Below are positions 37,599 to 49,999 of a DNA stretch of 64,000 bases, one piece after another; the stretch's first letter is position 1, and the number at the start of each line of letters is the position of its first letter. A program made the position numbers and the translations under genes. The notes beneath the pieces were generated by a model, which was given only the letters and a program-made list of their open reading frames with translations, had not been told where the DNA came from and searched no databases. Source of the stretch: Echinococcus granulosus (lineage: Eukaryota; Platyhelminthes; Cestoda; Cyclophyllidea; Taeniidae); the NCBI RefSeq assembly GCF_000524195.1, contig NW_020170393.1, forward strand, positions 721,282-785,281. Reading direction: 5' to 3'.

Positions 37599-38522
37599 GC
37601 GAACTACTTATTTTGTAATAACAAAATTATCTAAAGGAGCACTCAATTCCCTATTTATAAAACGGTTTTTTCTTTTAATTTGAAATTATCTACAACTTTG
37701 TCCATTTATTTGCAACGTAATATTATCTTACAAATGCCTTTAACGCACAATTTTTAATCCCAGAAAAAACTATTTGGTTAGGATATTTGGGGTTAACTGT
37801 AGGTTAAATTAAGCAGGCTAGTCGGACTCCACTGGCCCTACTTCCGTTTGGCGGCGCGGCTTCCTAGCCGTGACTGCAGCCTCCGAGCTCTTCTCCGCTT
37901 TCACAAATCTTCCTCCACGATGATATGGCTCATCACAATTTCCGCTGCGGCTCGAGTTGCTACGCTTCTTCTCTGACTTTATTTATTGTTACCCATTCTA
38001 TTAGTTCCTCTTTGATTGTGCTGTGGAATTATAAATGAGTTTATCCAGTGAATGGTGGATATAATTTCACTTACACTTGTGTGTCGGGGTTTCGTTCTTG
38101 ACTTGTGGTATTGTGAAATTAACTGCAAAATTCAGTGAGAAACTATGCTGGTTTTGAAGAATTTCTGAGTCTTCCTCTACTTCATTTAACCGATCAATCC
38201 TAGATTGGCCGAAATCAAAGTGGTGACTTCAATACTCTTATCAGGAGAAACACTAACACATAGATTAGAGAACACGAACGGCTAAGGGATAATGATTAGC
38301 TTATATTAATAATTTTCTTCATTGCCCCACTTCTTTTACCTTCCCAACATGAGGAATATGAGCTCCCTGTATTTGAAACCAAAAACATCCATCTATGACC
38401 CAATTCTTTTCACAGACACTTGCACAATATCCATGTGGGACGATTGGGTGAAGGCTTTATCAACCATTGGTAATTTTTACTAGAAAAAGCATCAACTATA
38501 CAGGAAACATAAGATTAGCTCG
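37599..38522. other. Intergenic DNA downstream of the intronless gene
   Basis: AT-rich sequence between a TRIM and the stop of the minus-strand gene at 38523; it should include that gene's 3' untranslated region. A short GC-rich patch lies at 37830-37970. No gene is recognised. Confidence 0.4.
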
Positions 38523-40271
38523 CTAGCGTCGTCTACTTCGGCCTCTCCTCCGCCCTCTCGAACGTGGTGTCTTTCTGGCCCGTTTTCTACCACGACTTTT
38601 TCCCGCTCCTCGCCTGTTCTTTGGAGAGCGTGCACGACCTTTCTTCTTCGTGCCTGGACTCCTCGTTCTCTGGCGATTCTTCCTTGAGGGGCTGCGACCC
38701 CCCGGCTTCCTCGTTCTCGAACGCGCCCTGCGCTGCTTCTTTTTCATTTGCCTCCTTGGTGTGGAGATGTTGAGCTTATCCATCCTTTCCGTTGTTGTTG
38801 ACCCCGTTGATTCGTGGGAGAGAGTAGGAGGAGTAGTAAACAGGGTTGATCGCATGACACTTGAAGGTGTCTGTCTACGGGTGAGTGATATGGAGGAGGT
38901 CGAGTCTTTTCGTAGGGCTGAGCTGATGATACCACTCCCACCGGCTTCACCAACACCACCACTGCGGCGACCACCAATACTTTTAGGGCCGCTAATACCA
39001 CCATTGCCACCGTTTCTGCGACCACTACCAAAGGTAGCACCTCCAATGCCATCTCCATCAGTGCCATCACTACCTATGCCAATTCTCAGTAGGTCCTCCG
39101 GCTTTCTTTTGCTAGTAGGCCCTTGATTGTCACCACTCTTCTCTGCACTCTCTTCACTGTCCTTAATTTTCATACTCCTTTTCAATTCCTCAATGTTTAC
39201 TCCAGTCGAAGTTCGTGATTTACGCAGCGATACTCCATTATTTCCGCTAGATCCTACCAATGATTTTTTTTGGCCCTTTTTAGAAATCATTCTTCCCTTA
39301 TCCGAGGTCGCTTTAAAATGCGGAAAGTCACCCACACTTGACACCGTTCTAGCCTGAGTGATGAAGTTGAGTTCCTCAATTTTTGTGGATGTCTCCCTTT
39401 GCTCCACCAAGCCACGGCGTGGATCATTCAACTTTTCTCGCCAATAGGAGAGGGGGATGTACTCCAGCATCATATCGATAACTTGCGTTCGGTAGGGTGG
39501 TTTAATATGGGTTGCTATATCAGAACACACCTGACAACCCTTACGGCTCTCCTCTATCCTTAATCCACATTCTGTACAGTAGAGCGAGATCATCTCCTCA
39601 CCAAACCGATTTGCCAAAAGGTAGCGAGTCATTCCACAAAGAGCTGGCTGCGACCGATAACTGTCTCCCATTAGCTGATAGATTTGGGACATGAAATGCA
39701 TAAAATAGCAAAAAATATCACGTTTGATAGGATTTTTTTCCAAGGCTGCGCGAATGAATGAATCGAGAGAGCGTATGTAGGATTTTATGTCTGGTTTGCC
39801 TTCACTCTGTGGAGGCGGGCCCAGAACCAGATAACCATAAGCGGGAAAGTTAACAGTTAAGTCAATCCCCTCGGAGCAGAGTTCGATGTACCGGAACATG
39901 GCACGAGTAATGACACTCGTCTGATGCGGTTCCAGATCTGCCTTGCGTTTGAGTATCCTCTGCTTTTCACTTAGACCCTTTTTTTCAAAATGAAGCAGTT
40001 TGATAACCTCATCGATCCGGGCAGTCCACAGTAAATTTCCCGCAATGGCGTCGGCATTGACAAAGAGAGTGCTTAGGGGAGCTGGGAGAATGCTCAATTG
40101 ACGGGAGGCTATCCGTGCAAGAATTTCCTCACATACTGATCTAAACAGGGGTGGAATAATGGGCGGTTTCACACCCTTGAGTGTCTCCTCAAAATTGACT
40201 GGGATTGGAAAGTCCACACCGGTAGCCGTTTTGCGTAGAGAAAAAGAGCGCCTTGCCGTGGACTCTGACAT
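38523..40271 (-). CDS. Intronless 582-residue protein, weak RhoGAP-like pattern, Arg/Ser/Lys-rich tail
   Basis: One uninterrupted minus-strand frame from an ATG (MSESTARRSFSLRKTATG) to a stop. Residues about 30-240 look folded and are rich in long helices. The order PPLFRSVCEEILARI, then NADAIAGNLLWTARIDEVIK, then TRAMFRYIELC, then IFCYFMHFMSQIYQL and MTRYLLANRFGEE is faintly like a RhoGAP domain; I do not see a clear catalytic arginine finger, so this is a weak suggestion. A possible zinc knuckle follows: CTECGLRIEESRKGCQVC. The middle is Gly-rich (GGNGG, GGRRSGG). The last roughly 80 residues are almost only Arg, Ser, Lys, Gly and Pro, like SR or protamine-type tails. The other local genes are split, so a single exon may point to retrocopying. 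Function unknown. Confidence 0.8.
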   Translation of the reverse strand: MSESTARRSFSLRKTATGVDFPIPVNFEETLKGVKPPIIPPLFRSVCEEILARIASRQLSILPAPLSTLFVNADAIAGNLLWTARIDEVIKLLHFEKKGLSEKQRILKRKADLEPHQTSVITRAMFRYIELCSEGIDLTVNFPAYGYLVLGPPPQSEGKPDIKSYIRSLDSFIRAALEKNPIKRDIFCYFMHFMSQIYQLMGDSYRSQPALCGMTRYLLANRFGEEMISLYCTECGLRIEESRKGCQVCSDIATHIKPPYRTQVIDMMLEYIPLSYWREKLNDPRRGLVEQRETSTKIEELNFITQARTVSSVGDFPHFKATSDKGRMISKKGQKKSLVGSSGNNGVSLRKSRTSTGVNIEELKRSMKIKDSEESAEKSGDNQGPTSKRKPEDLLRIGIGSDGTDGDGIGGATFGSGRRNGGNGGISGPKSIGGRRSGGVGEAGGSGIISSALRKDSTSSISLTRRQTPSSVMRSTLFTTPPTLSHESTGSTTTERMDKLNISTPRRQMKKKQRRARSRTRKPGGRSPSRKNRQRTRSPGTKKKGRARSPKNRRGAGKSRGRKRARKTPRSRGRRRGRSRRR

Positions 40272-40859
40272 GCTGACATCCGTTGGCGTTGAAGGTCACA
40301 TGATATTTGTCGATGATGGTTCACCTAATGTGGTGGATCCTAGGGCGGTGGTAGTGCCCGAAACTAAGGAGTTCGCTGGAAAATCACCTTCTACTAGTCT
40401 AATAAAGTAATAAGTGGTAATTTTTTGTTTTTCACCATTGGTTAAATGTAGGAAACTTAACACGAATGCAACAATTTATTTAGCAGAGCAGGTAAACAAA
40501 AGCATGTAAATTCTGTCAACGTGGGATAGCCCCCTTGCCTCCTATTTGCCTATCTCGATTTTAGTACTAAAATGTGATAATAAGTAATGTTTGTCTTGCC
40601 CGTTGTAAGACCCCCGGTATCATTTCCATTTAGCATAAAATGAACAAATTCAGACTCCTTTCGCCCAACTGTCGTAAGCGCTTTCTTTCCTTGAACTTTA
40701 CCAACTATCTCTCAGTGAAATCACATTACGACCACAGAATTCTTCCCATTTCGCTACCTAACGCGGAGCAAATCGCTGCATTCAATTGCCATCGTAAAGC
40801 TATAATTAAAAAAAGGAGATAAAATGTGGCGTTGGAATTGCTGTCCTCACTGACGTCTA
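40272..40859. other. Upstream region of the intronless gene
   Basis: The first 120 bases are open on both strands but carry no recognised protein. The rest is AT-rich. Promoter elements of the minus-strand gene are expected here, but I see no decisive motif. Confidence 0.35.
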
Positions 40860-40985
40860 ATCGGGCATGCAACGGCCAAATGTGGGAAGGGACCACGGCG
40901 ATTGCACGAGGTCATAGGCGTAAAGCAGCCCTTGCCCTCCTGACTGCCGGGGTCATCGTAACCTAAAGTAAACAAACAATCAGTT
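40860..40985 (-). repeat. Possible TRIM LTR fragment, reverse orientation
   Basis: It has the GGGACCACGG, GAGGTCATAGGCG and TAAAGTAAACAAACAATC order seen in other reverse LTR copies, but is strongly worn. Confidence 0.35.
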
Positions 40986-41204
40986 GTTTTGACCTTTGAA
41001 CTTTTTTTTAATAAAAAGTTTGCCCATTAACTGTCCATCCACATTCACCTATTTCTAGTTATTGGACTTGCCTGTGCCGCGGATTTCAAAATTATAGTTT
41101 AAGAAAATCATCTTATTGGTTAGAACAAAGAGCTGGGAAACCTGTGACAAGATGCTGAAATAATTGGATCATATTAAGATGATAACTTTAAAATAAAGTG
41201 TAGC

Positions 41205-41860
41205 ATCCTGAGAGGAGACCTGATACTTGGGCAGGGTATGCATTGTCGGTGTACAGGAGGACCGAGGGGCTACTGGCATGTCTTGAAGGTCAGACTGACT
41301 CGTATAGGTAAATTGGTACAGACCCAAGTGGCCTGTTACCAAAACCGAGGGTTACACAAACAGTTAAATTACTACATAGCCTCTCCCCTCCTCTTTTAAT
41401 CGTCGTTTGCAGCCGTCCCTTGGTTTACCTCCCACCTTAGCCATCACAATGTAGCCGGCGCTGTGAGGACAAATACCCACAAACAACTGCGCCAGTCATC
41501 GAATTTCTACTCAACTAATAGGATACTTGACCGAAATATCACTTATCCATCTTAGCAACTCTACTGGATCTGGATTTTCATCCTACATGAGGACTGGGAA
41601 TGGGGACGGAGCCTGTGCCGGCCATCACGCGTGTCCATAGCTAGTCGTGGGAACAACGGCCCAAAAGCCGAGTTACATAACAAAGGACAGAGTTTAACAT
41701 AGTTCCTTGGGAATAAAGTCTTGCGTCGATTTCTCCCTCCCACCTTGTTCTCACTTCATTGCTGCCCAGCCATATGCACCTGGGTCTAACCAGCTAGTAG
41801 AGAAGTGAAAAAGGAGGTATCGCAAGCTCACATAAGTGATACCTACACATAGTTACCATA
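41205..41860 (-). mobile_element. Degenerate, 5'-truncated TRIM copy, reverse orientation
   Basis: The reverse LTR spans about 41205-41380 (GAGGGGCTACTGGCATG centre, ACCAAAACCGAGGGTTACAC near the outer end). It is followed by the reverse polypurine tract CCTCTCCCCTCCTCTTTTAA and internal sequence with GGCCATCACGCGTGTCCATA and GCTGCCCAGCCATATGCACC. The second LTR is absent. Confidence 0.8.
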
Positions 41861-42109
41861 GACGGCTCAGTAACTAACTTTTTGAGTTGATTCACGGCTA
41901 GTGTTACTTTCACTGTTAATATTATTACTGTAGACTATGAGACTGAAGTAGATGCTGAAGGCAGACAGCACTTTCAGCTCCTCAATTAGCGGTCTTCACA
42001 GCACATGCGTCTAGTCTAGTCAAGGTTTAGCAGTCGGTAACAGAAATCGGGATGTTTGTCCTTTACGACCGGGGTTGTCACTAATGCAGAGCTTCAAGAC
42101 TTCCCTGTA

Positions 42110-42215
42110 GTTGAAAGAAAATACTCCGACAGATCGCATATATTTAACGAACAGAAGGGCTTGGGGCTGCTGCCATGGCCTAGAGGTCAGTTTATCCACC
42201 AGAGGTACAATAGTG
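42110..42215 (-). repeat. Possible TRIM LTR fragment, reverse orientation
   Basis: The short block GGGGCTGCTGCCATGGCC (42163-42180) followed by AGAGGTCAG fits the centre of the reverse LTR. The flanks are not clearly alike. Confidence 0.4.
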
Positions 42216-43084
42216 AAACACCTAAGTGAATCCTTTACCGAATCCGAGCAAGCATTGTTAGATCAACAGAACCAATACATATCTTCCTACAGATTTAAAA
42301 ATCTTTTAGGGGACTTTTTGCCTATTCATTTGGCAAATCGTTGAATCGCATCATTGCTAGCTTTACTAAAAAATGATGAAGTGGTGTAAAATTAGGATTT
42401 GTTTTTCGTCTCCGCTAACAGATTTTTCTGGGCCAATCGGAGCGACTCGTAAGAGGCAACTACTCGTTCTCCTCTTCCTCCTCACATAAACATTATGACA
42501 TACCGGTGCCAACGTTTGGCGCAGTGCTCCACTATCTCACCGTTCATCTCGTCCGCCGGACTTACCGCTGAATTCACAAACATCTGCTAACTAGTCCCCG
42601 AAGCGCGGCAAGCGGTAGGGTCTTGTGACAGCTACCGCAGCATCGCTGATCCTGTGGGCGTTATTACGACACAGTTATGAACCTCCAACTAAATAGGTGA
42701 TACTAATCGTATGAATGCTAAATCCTTTGTGATTTGTTATAATCTCAAGCTGTAAGTATAATGTGCAGCTAAATTACCCCTTTATTCCTTCCTAACAGAA
42801 CATCTGCCAGTGTGTCCACTTGCCAGACTAGCTACTCACTCCATTTTTGATACCGGCATCCAACAAAGAAAATCCTATCTAAACAATTGGCTGATCTTGC
42901 CCAGGTAAATGTCGCTGCGCTCAGTATTGCGCTGTATGGGTCATATTACTTCCCATGGGTTGTATAACGTAATCTTGGTTAAGTGGTAAAGATTTTGGAG
43001 TAATTTATGAAAAGTATCAATCTTGATCTAGACAGACTCATTCAAGCAAGTATCGGGGTCTCTAATGGAGTAGGACAGACGAAA

Positions 43085-43540
43085 GAAGCCGTCAGACTCC
43101 CCCGAAGACGAAAGAAGACCGAATAATGGGGAAAAAATATGTATTACCAACGTACAGAATGGCTGGGGGCTACTAGCATGACCCGGAGGCCAGACCGCTC
43201 GGCAAGGGTACAGTGTCAGAGCCTTTAGTTGCCGTTACCAAAACCGAGAGTTAAATGAGCGACCATCGAATTGCATAGCGCTTCTCCTCTTTTAAGTTTC
43301 GTCTCCAGCACTCTACCTGGTCAGCCTCCAGCGTCAGCAATCACAGCGTAGTCGGCACTATAGGAAAAAACACCGACGACCAACCGCACCAGTTCTCGAA
43401 TTATCGTAAAACTAGGAGGGTATGTGGCTGCACCATCGATGTCTACTAGATCTAAATTTTCATCCTTTTTAGAAAGGAGTAATGTGTTGGTCATCGCGTA
43501 TGTCCAGTTGTAGGCACATTCCAGCGCAATAAGGTAATAA
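43085..43540 (-). mobile_element. Degenerate, truncated TRIM copy, reverse orientation
   Basis: The LTR part starts CCCCGAAGACGAAAGAAGAC (the mirror of the CT-rich/CAG motif), then GGGGGCTACTAGCATGACCC and ACCAAAACCGAGAGTTAAAT. A reverse polypurine tract (CTTCTCCTCTTTTAA) and internal sequence to about 43540 follow. The other LTR is missing. Confidence 0.8.
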
Positions 43541-45871
43541 TTTCCAGTTAATAAGTACCAAGCGCTTCTTAAAGCACTTTGTTTAAAATTCGATGCTTCT
43601 CACTTATACAGTTGTAGCACCTCTGACCCTGGGTAAATAAGATTGATGGTTTGTGACTCGGCGAAGTGTAAAGCAAATTGAGGAAGGCAGCAATAATTGC
43701 CGTAGTGAATTCCCAAGTACTATTCCTTTGCACCACAGATGATAACAATGTCCATGAGAGAGAGACGTTTTCAGTAACAAAGCAGAAACACATATATGGG
43801 AGACCATTTGGACGTTTCTTTTCTCCAGATCTCGCCTGAGTTACCATGTCACAAAAAGGGAAGGGCCACGTTGATGGTGTCGCTTTCACTCAAATGAAGG
43901 TTGCAACCGACAACGAAAACTTCAAAACGAAGTTTGGATTTCCATTTATCATACTCTAATTTTGTAACCCATTTTGGAATTTTAATACTGTTAAAGCGAT
44001 AAAAACCGGAAGGAAAGTATATCACTATAAAAATATGCACGGTGATGCCTCGTTTTCCGACCACGGTAGGCATAAATCCCCCTTGGCAGGGGGGGGGGGG
44101 GCCAAATTCTGCATTTCTCATGGTACGGCTTAGATCCAGAAGAGGGACACCGAGAACAATTGTCAGTTATGATAAGGGGGTTTCGCGTTGAAAACGCCCA
44201 AATCAACTGCTCCCACAATGGTTCACGGGGTAGTGGATTGACAGGGCCAGTTTGATGGATCTGCACAACATGCTCCCTTTTACTTGCTGCAGTTAAGAGC
44301 TAAAATTATGCCACTGCAGTGATTTTATCTAATTCAAGTATGAACTACAGTGTTTGGGAGTTGGAGTTGTGTAAGAAAAGAAAAGCAAAGACCAGAGCAT
44401 AAACTCATTTTCATCTCTGATCCCACGAATGGATGGGGAATTAGTGGAGCTGGTAGTTAAGCCCAGAGCAATTAAAAGCACTTTTACCGGAGCCACTCTC
44501 ATAAATGAACATTTTTAATGGGGTGCGTTTGAAGTCGATTAGCCTCCTGTCAGTTCCTTGACAAAGGAAGCGGGTAATCACGAGTGCCTGGCAAGAAGGG
44601 ATGGGGAGGGTCATTAAAGCCTTGACTTTTTGTAGAGAAGATACTGGAAGCTCAATAGACTCTGCCAACTGCCGTCGTCGTTGGCGTTTGAACCAGAAAA
44701 TGGCTTGCAGCGAGAAGAAAAGGCTTGAAGCGGTGTCAGTACCTTCCAATCAAGACAATTCTGCGGCGTCATCTACTTCAAGCTCAATGCGTCTTGGAAT
44801 GATGTTACTTTTGAATGCGTGATTGTTGAATTACAATAGATAACAATGAGAAAATCTTCCGCTGATGTTCTTACAGACATCCACCTGATGCTCCTGGAGT
44901 GAACTATCTGAGGTGTTTGAGTAGTTAAAATGGTACATACATTTCCACTTTCGTAGAAAAGTGATTCTCACAAGGATCCTTCTTGTCCTTCAGTTCCATA
45001 CCAACTCGGGCATGCCGAATCATTTATCACGTCGTGTGTTAAATGCAAGTCAATGTTGCGGAAAATTGTTATCTTGGAATAAAATTGGCAAACTTGGTAA
45101 ATTTTGACACAGTTGCCTTTCTTTCAAGCCTCAGTGAGAAAAAAAGCAGTTTTGGGAGGTAAAGCCTGTTTGCATGCGCTGCCATGCGCCAATGCATGCA
45201 ATCATGCTTGGAGGACGCCCTCGAAAGACCTGCTCTTGCGAAAAATAAAACTTTTCGCTAAATCAAAAGATGTTAGGATATTGGAGAATTTGCCACGTTT
45301 TGGAGACCGCTTGAGTTCAAACTGTGAAAGGCGATTAGGATAATTATCCAATTTTTGGAGAGGAATTCATTTTCATTTTGCCTTCAAAAGATTTCCACCG
45401 ATGTAGCCTTTGAGCAGAAAAATACGATCTTCTACCTAAAAGTTTAACAACTTTGTACTTGGTTGCGATACTTCTAGTCGATAGCAATAAAGGCTAGTTG
45501 AAGAGATGATAGTTGCCTTAATTTTGAGCATAGGATCCTAGGAAAACTGCTCAGCTAGAGCCATGGAACAAACAGTTGTTCAACCAAATTAGTCTATTTG
45601 GAAACTTGTAGGAATGTGGTTACCAAGTTCGTCCACGTAAAACAACTACCTGATGGAAAACCTTGCAATCTATTCCACGTGAATTCTATGAAGCTCTTTT
45701 TTTTTCATAGTGAACGGCAAAATTATCGATGTTTTTGCAGTGGGTCTCTGGCCTGGTCAAATCACCTCTGTTTGGTGATCCAATGGAGGAGAACCTCCTT
45801 AAGAAGTTGCCTCAACTATAAGAAGAAATGCGAAGGCAATGTAATTTATACGCCCCCCAGCATTCAGAGAC
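43541..45871. other. Repeat-poor intergenic DNA
   Basis: No gene is recognised in 2.3 kb. A run of 14 G stands at about 44088-44102. Open frames at 44441-44749 (-) and 45104-45343 (+) show no domain or coding pattern I can support. Confidence 0.35.
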
Positions 45872-46035
45872 CCTCCTGAAGATGAAAGAAAGCACAATAC
45901 TCAGGCAGAAGCATAACACTCGGGCCACTGGCATAGACCAGAGGCCCAGCCCACCCGGCTAAGATGGCGGAACACCTAAGTGGCCCCTTAATCGAAAGTA
46001 GAGAGTTAAACAAACGACCAAAGTATTACACATTA
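45872..46035 (-). repeat. Solo TRIM LTR, reverse orientation
   Basis: It runs from TCCTGAAGATGAAAGAAAGC through GGGCCACTGGCATAGACCAG to GAGAGTTAAACAAACGACCA and TATTACAC. This is the full reverse LTR order, with no internal sequence on either side. Confidence 0.75.
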
Positions 46036-47559
46036 CATAATTATATATTATTGAATAATGGGTTCAAATGGTACGTTTTTCAGCACTATACAATAAGCCC
46101 TCAAGACGGTTTAATTTTTTTACGACTGTAACAGAAGGAAAAAGCTTTGATGTTATGCGGTAGCCCCTGACTCAAGGGCGTAGGCAAATTGGTTAAACTG
46201 AGAGAGGGGGAAAGCTTAAACAAAGAAATGCGTCAAAGTGGCAGCACGTGTGGTCCGATCCATTCAGGACTATCGATTTTGTTGCAGAGCTGTGCTCGCG
46301 CTGACTGGTGAGTGGGTGGTCGGGCCCACCCAGGAGGGGGAGGAGGAGGAGGAGGAGGTTTTCTAAAACCAAATAAAATTAAGTTAATTAATAAAATTGG
46401 GGAAGTCTCTCTTCTATTTACCACTGCCATACCTACACAATTCAACAGGCCTAAAAATAGCGCTTGGGTCGTTCTTGTGGTCAGGACTTTCACTAGTTTT
46501 ACAGCCTTCAAATTAAGGCAACTAAGTGGAATTAATTTACCCATAAATCCTGTTTGACTACCAACTGCAAAAAGATGAAAAATAAAGTCAAAAGTTTAAG
46601 CATTAGATTTTTTTTCATAGTTATTAAAGCAGTTTGTTGATTGTTGCCCTACTGGGGCGGAGAGAGGGGGAGAGAACGAGAGGTGGACACTTGGCAAAGC
46701 TAAAAATAAAACAAAATGAACTGAAACAAAGAGTTGCTAAATCAAGTAATTCTAATCCACCACATTGGTTAAACCTTTCAAGTTTTTGACGACCGCAAAT
46801 TGTCATCCAATTCGTAATATTCGTATACAAGTTAAGCGCATTCATATTCGTATTGAGCCGGTATTCTAATTTTTAAGGTTTAAACAAATTATGGGGATAT
46901 TGTATTAATTTTAATTTAACAATCTTATCAACCCAGGTTATTTTATTCTTCCCCTTTTCTAAACAAAGGAAGGACTGTGTTTTTTGGAAAATCTGGGCTA
47001 CTTCATATCCAAGGCATAACAGCCAACTGTTACCTCGGCATAATCTTGAGCCTTAAACAATGGCCGTCCGGATTGCAACTTGTCAGTTGGCTTAATTGCC
47101 ATTGGCTAGGAAAAATTAACAGCTATTTGCTTGAAGAAGATGCCCATCCAAAGCAGGTGTCTTGATACTGCCAGGGCGTTGAGCGAGGAAATTTCTCATC
47201 CAAAAAAAGCCGCGCCTGAGAAAACGCAGATGCCATAAAAGATTTAGAGAACGTACGCCTAAAAATAACAGCACTCCCATTACTTGCCACAAATGCTAAG
47301 TGTGGGGGACTTTAATGCTCTTCCTGAGTGTATTTTTTGATTGAATGCATTCACATTAACGAAGAAAAAAGGTTGAGCTCATAAATTTTGTGTTGAAAAT
47401 CAACGTGGGCACTAAACAGTAAAAGATGAGCAAAGCAAGTAAAAAATTATTAATAGATTAGTTTTACACAAAAAACATAGTGGTAAACATTCAGCCCAAG
47501 TGGCATGCGATTCTCTGCACACCGCCTTCAAGGCTCTCCCAGAGGCAAGCGACTACAAA
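46036..47559. other. AT-rich intergenic DNA with a GGA microsatellite
   Basis: A short run of GGA units occurs at about 46333-46358. The poly-Gly and poly-Pro open frames over it come from the repeat. No gene is recognised. Confidence 0.4.
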
Positions 47560-47710
47560 ATACTCGAGTAGAACATATATTGTCAAGATTTTGAAGGGAT
47601 TATGGCTTAGAGTTGGAGGTCTACTCCTTGGCAAAGGTACTATGGCGGAGCCCCTATTTGGCCCCCTTACCAAAACCAGAAGTCAAACAAACCAGTGTAT
47701 AACACCACTG
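47560..47710 (-). repeat. Degenerate TRIM LTR, reverse orientation
   Basis: The segment GGCCCCCTTACCAAAACCAG then AAGTCAAACAAACCAGTG (about 47658-47695) is the outer end of a reverse LTR; AGTTGGAGGTCTACTCCTTG marks its worn centre. Confidence 0.55.
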
Positions 47711-48959
47711 ATCAACATTGATGATGGTGAAATTCGGATCGGTCTTGGAAGCAATGAGCTAAAAATTCGACCAGTTATTTTGAACCGGGTCCAAAGTTGT
47801 TTAAAAGAAATTTACCAATGTGATGTGTAAAATGCCCCTACAACGTCAGCAGCGTGGGTACAGTAATTGACAGAAGGTGAGTCAGTGACGTTAGCGACCT
47901 TTCGCCATGATGACTTCGCCTTTGTTATGAAGGTCAGGAAATTTCCCACTCCTATAACAGCTTCCAGGTTAAGTCTCCTGGTAAATAAATGCCCTGTTAA
48001 GATGGATTACCTGCAGATCTCTTCTAAAAGTCACTTCAAATCCGGGGAAAAGTGAAGTGATTGTTCCAGCATATGCCCTGTGATCACCGGTCCTGGGTGG
48101 AAATGGGGCAGTCCTAATGCGTTTCCTTCATAGCCCTCCATTAATCGCAATGCCAGATGCGCCTTATTTTTAGCTAAGCAAGAAAAAAAGACAAATTATT
48201 GCAGGCATTAGAAGCCCTCACTCTCTCTGTCTCTCTAAACACTAACTGGGTTTTAATTATACGTTATTGTTTTAATGAAAGGTCATAAAAGCTTGTGCTG
48301 AATGTGATTGGAGCTTTTCCTTTGAAACGTATATGGCAAAGCAAAACTGGCAAATATGGTGGCCTCTCGATCCTCCGTTCGAAGTTCTCTTGCGGTAAAT
48401 AAAGCCATTTCGTCTTCTTTTTAAGTAATAAAATTAAACAAAATAATATCCATTTATGCGAGGGGAGGAAAGCTAATTTCCCGTATAAGTAGTTATTTAA
48501 GTAGCTATTTTATACCAGCTAGATGTATAGGAGGAAATTGGATGAATCTCATACAATTTAAAAAATCAAACCAACCTATGAGAAGCAAAACAGTAAATAG
48601 TATGGTGGAGCTAAAACGGTATAAAAAGGCAAAGGGAGGTGGTGGATATCAGATGCCAGCAGCACTTGACAAAGCAACGCCTAGCGAGGGTGTACTGCTG
48701 GCTCCATTTAATTAAGTAGAGGCGAAACAGGCTCAGAAGATGGATTTTAACCTTGCATAATAATAAAAGTAAATTCCGATTAATGCACATCATTAGGGAA
48801 ATTTTTGACCTGCCTATGGCTTAAATGGTCAATCTTTCCTTACTAGAGGAAATAGGGCCCTCTCCCAGAATCTCCAAGGCGAATTGACAACTAACGCCTA
48901 TTTGTCTGCTATTCTGTGGTGCCACCGACACTTGCACTGGCAGTCTGACAAATTTAACG
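47711..48959. other. Intergenic DNA without recognised features
   Basis: AT-rich, with a short CT run near 48220. No gene, RNA or clear repeat was recognised. Confidence 0.35.
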
Positions 48960-49122
48960 GCTGTTCATAAATTAAAAAGTGCCACCGTACCTTTGCCGGG
49001 TGGACTCGTATCCGGACCAGCCATGTCAGTAGTCCCCCAGACCCTCCTTTTTCCGACAATATATGTTCTGCCCGACCGTCATGTCTCCTTTCGCCTTTGG
49101 GAAAGTCTTGGCGGGCTACACC
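48960..49122 (+). repeat. Solo TRIM LTR
   Basis: It contains CCATGTCAGTAGTCCCCCAG, ATATATGTTCTGCCCGACCG, TCATGTCTCCTTTCGCC and the GGGAAAGTCTTGGCGGGCTACA end in LTR order. The 5' third is shortened. Confidence 0.75.
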
Positions 49123-49999
49123 ATTAAATCAAATATTTTTTCCACAGACCTATGAAATGGTATTAAAATGTGGCACACTTATTTCATTATGGCTAATAAG
49201 ACAGTTTTAATTTACTGGGCATCCACTCCTTCTTCTACCTCATCGTTTCCATTCAAATGATTTTAATAATGTTGGATCGGTTGAAGTAATTTGATGCAAA
49301 ATTTGAGAAGCTATTGCTTTCATTTCATTATTGGTCACATTTCTATTAGTATCAAACCACAATATCTCAAAATATTGGTGGTATTTTGGACATTTAAAAA
49401 TATTTTTTAAAAATAATATTCCGAGGTGGTTGTCCTCCCTAACAAAACGCCATGGGCTCCTTCGGACCATGCGAAGGGACATTCGCATATTGTTAATTAG
49501 CAGCTTCGATCTTCATCAAAGACCGAATTTTATTTCCTTAAAAAAGGTAGAACGCATTTCTTAACATGAGGAATTCTCAGAGTAGTTAGTGCTACTAATT
49601 TCGGGTGAAAATTGCACATTCTGAAGACATTTGTACTCTCAGTGGAGTGCGTTTGTGTAAGGCTTGGGATATGTCCACAATCATCATCCATTTTCCTATC
49701 GTATGGCTCATTCGTCAGTATGACACGCCATGCCAGGATTATTTTAGGCCTCCATCTCTAAATTGTCATTCCGTCGTGCTGCATGATGAAATTTAGACAT
49801 ACGCGACATGATGTAACACCATCATAAGAGTTAGCCAGGGCATTTGATTGTGGAAAAAAAGTTCAAGATTAAAGGTTTAAGTTGGGTAAATCATAGGATA
49901 GAAGACAAATAATGTTATATAGACGTTTGAAACTGGAAAGGAAGCTTTGAGAGTGCACTTTCTTCCCGTTGCTAAGCCCTGCCTCCAGTCTTTCCCGAA
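49123..49999. other. Intergenic DNA without recognised features
   Basis: AT-rich DNA. The short open frames on both strands show no recognisable protein. Confidence 0.35.

Noticed and set aside
38650..39126. 158-codon plus-strand frame
   Set aside because: It is antisense to the low-complexity Arg/Gly/Ser part of the minus-strand gene, where biased codons keep the opposite strand open.
46312..46557. Poly-Gly frame and antisense poly-Pro frame
   Set aside because: They are produced by the GGA microsatellite.
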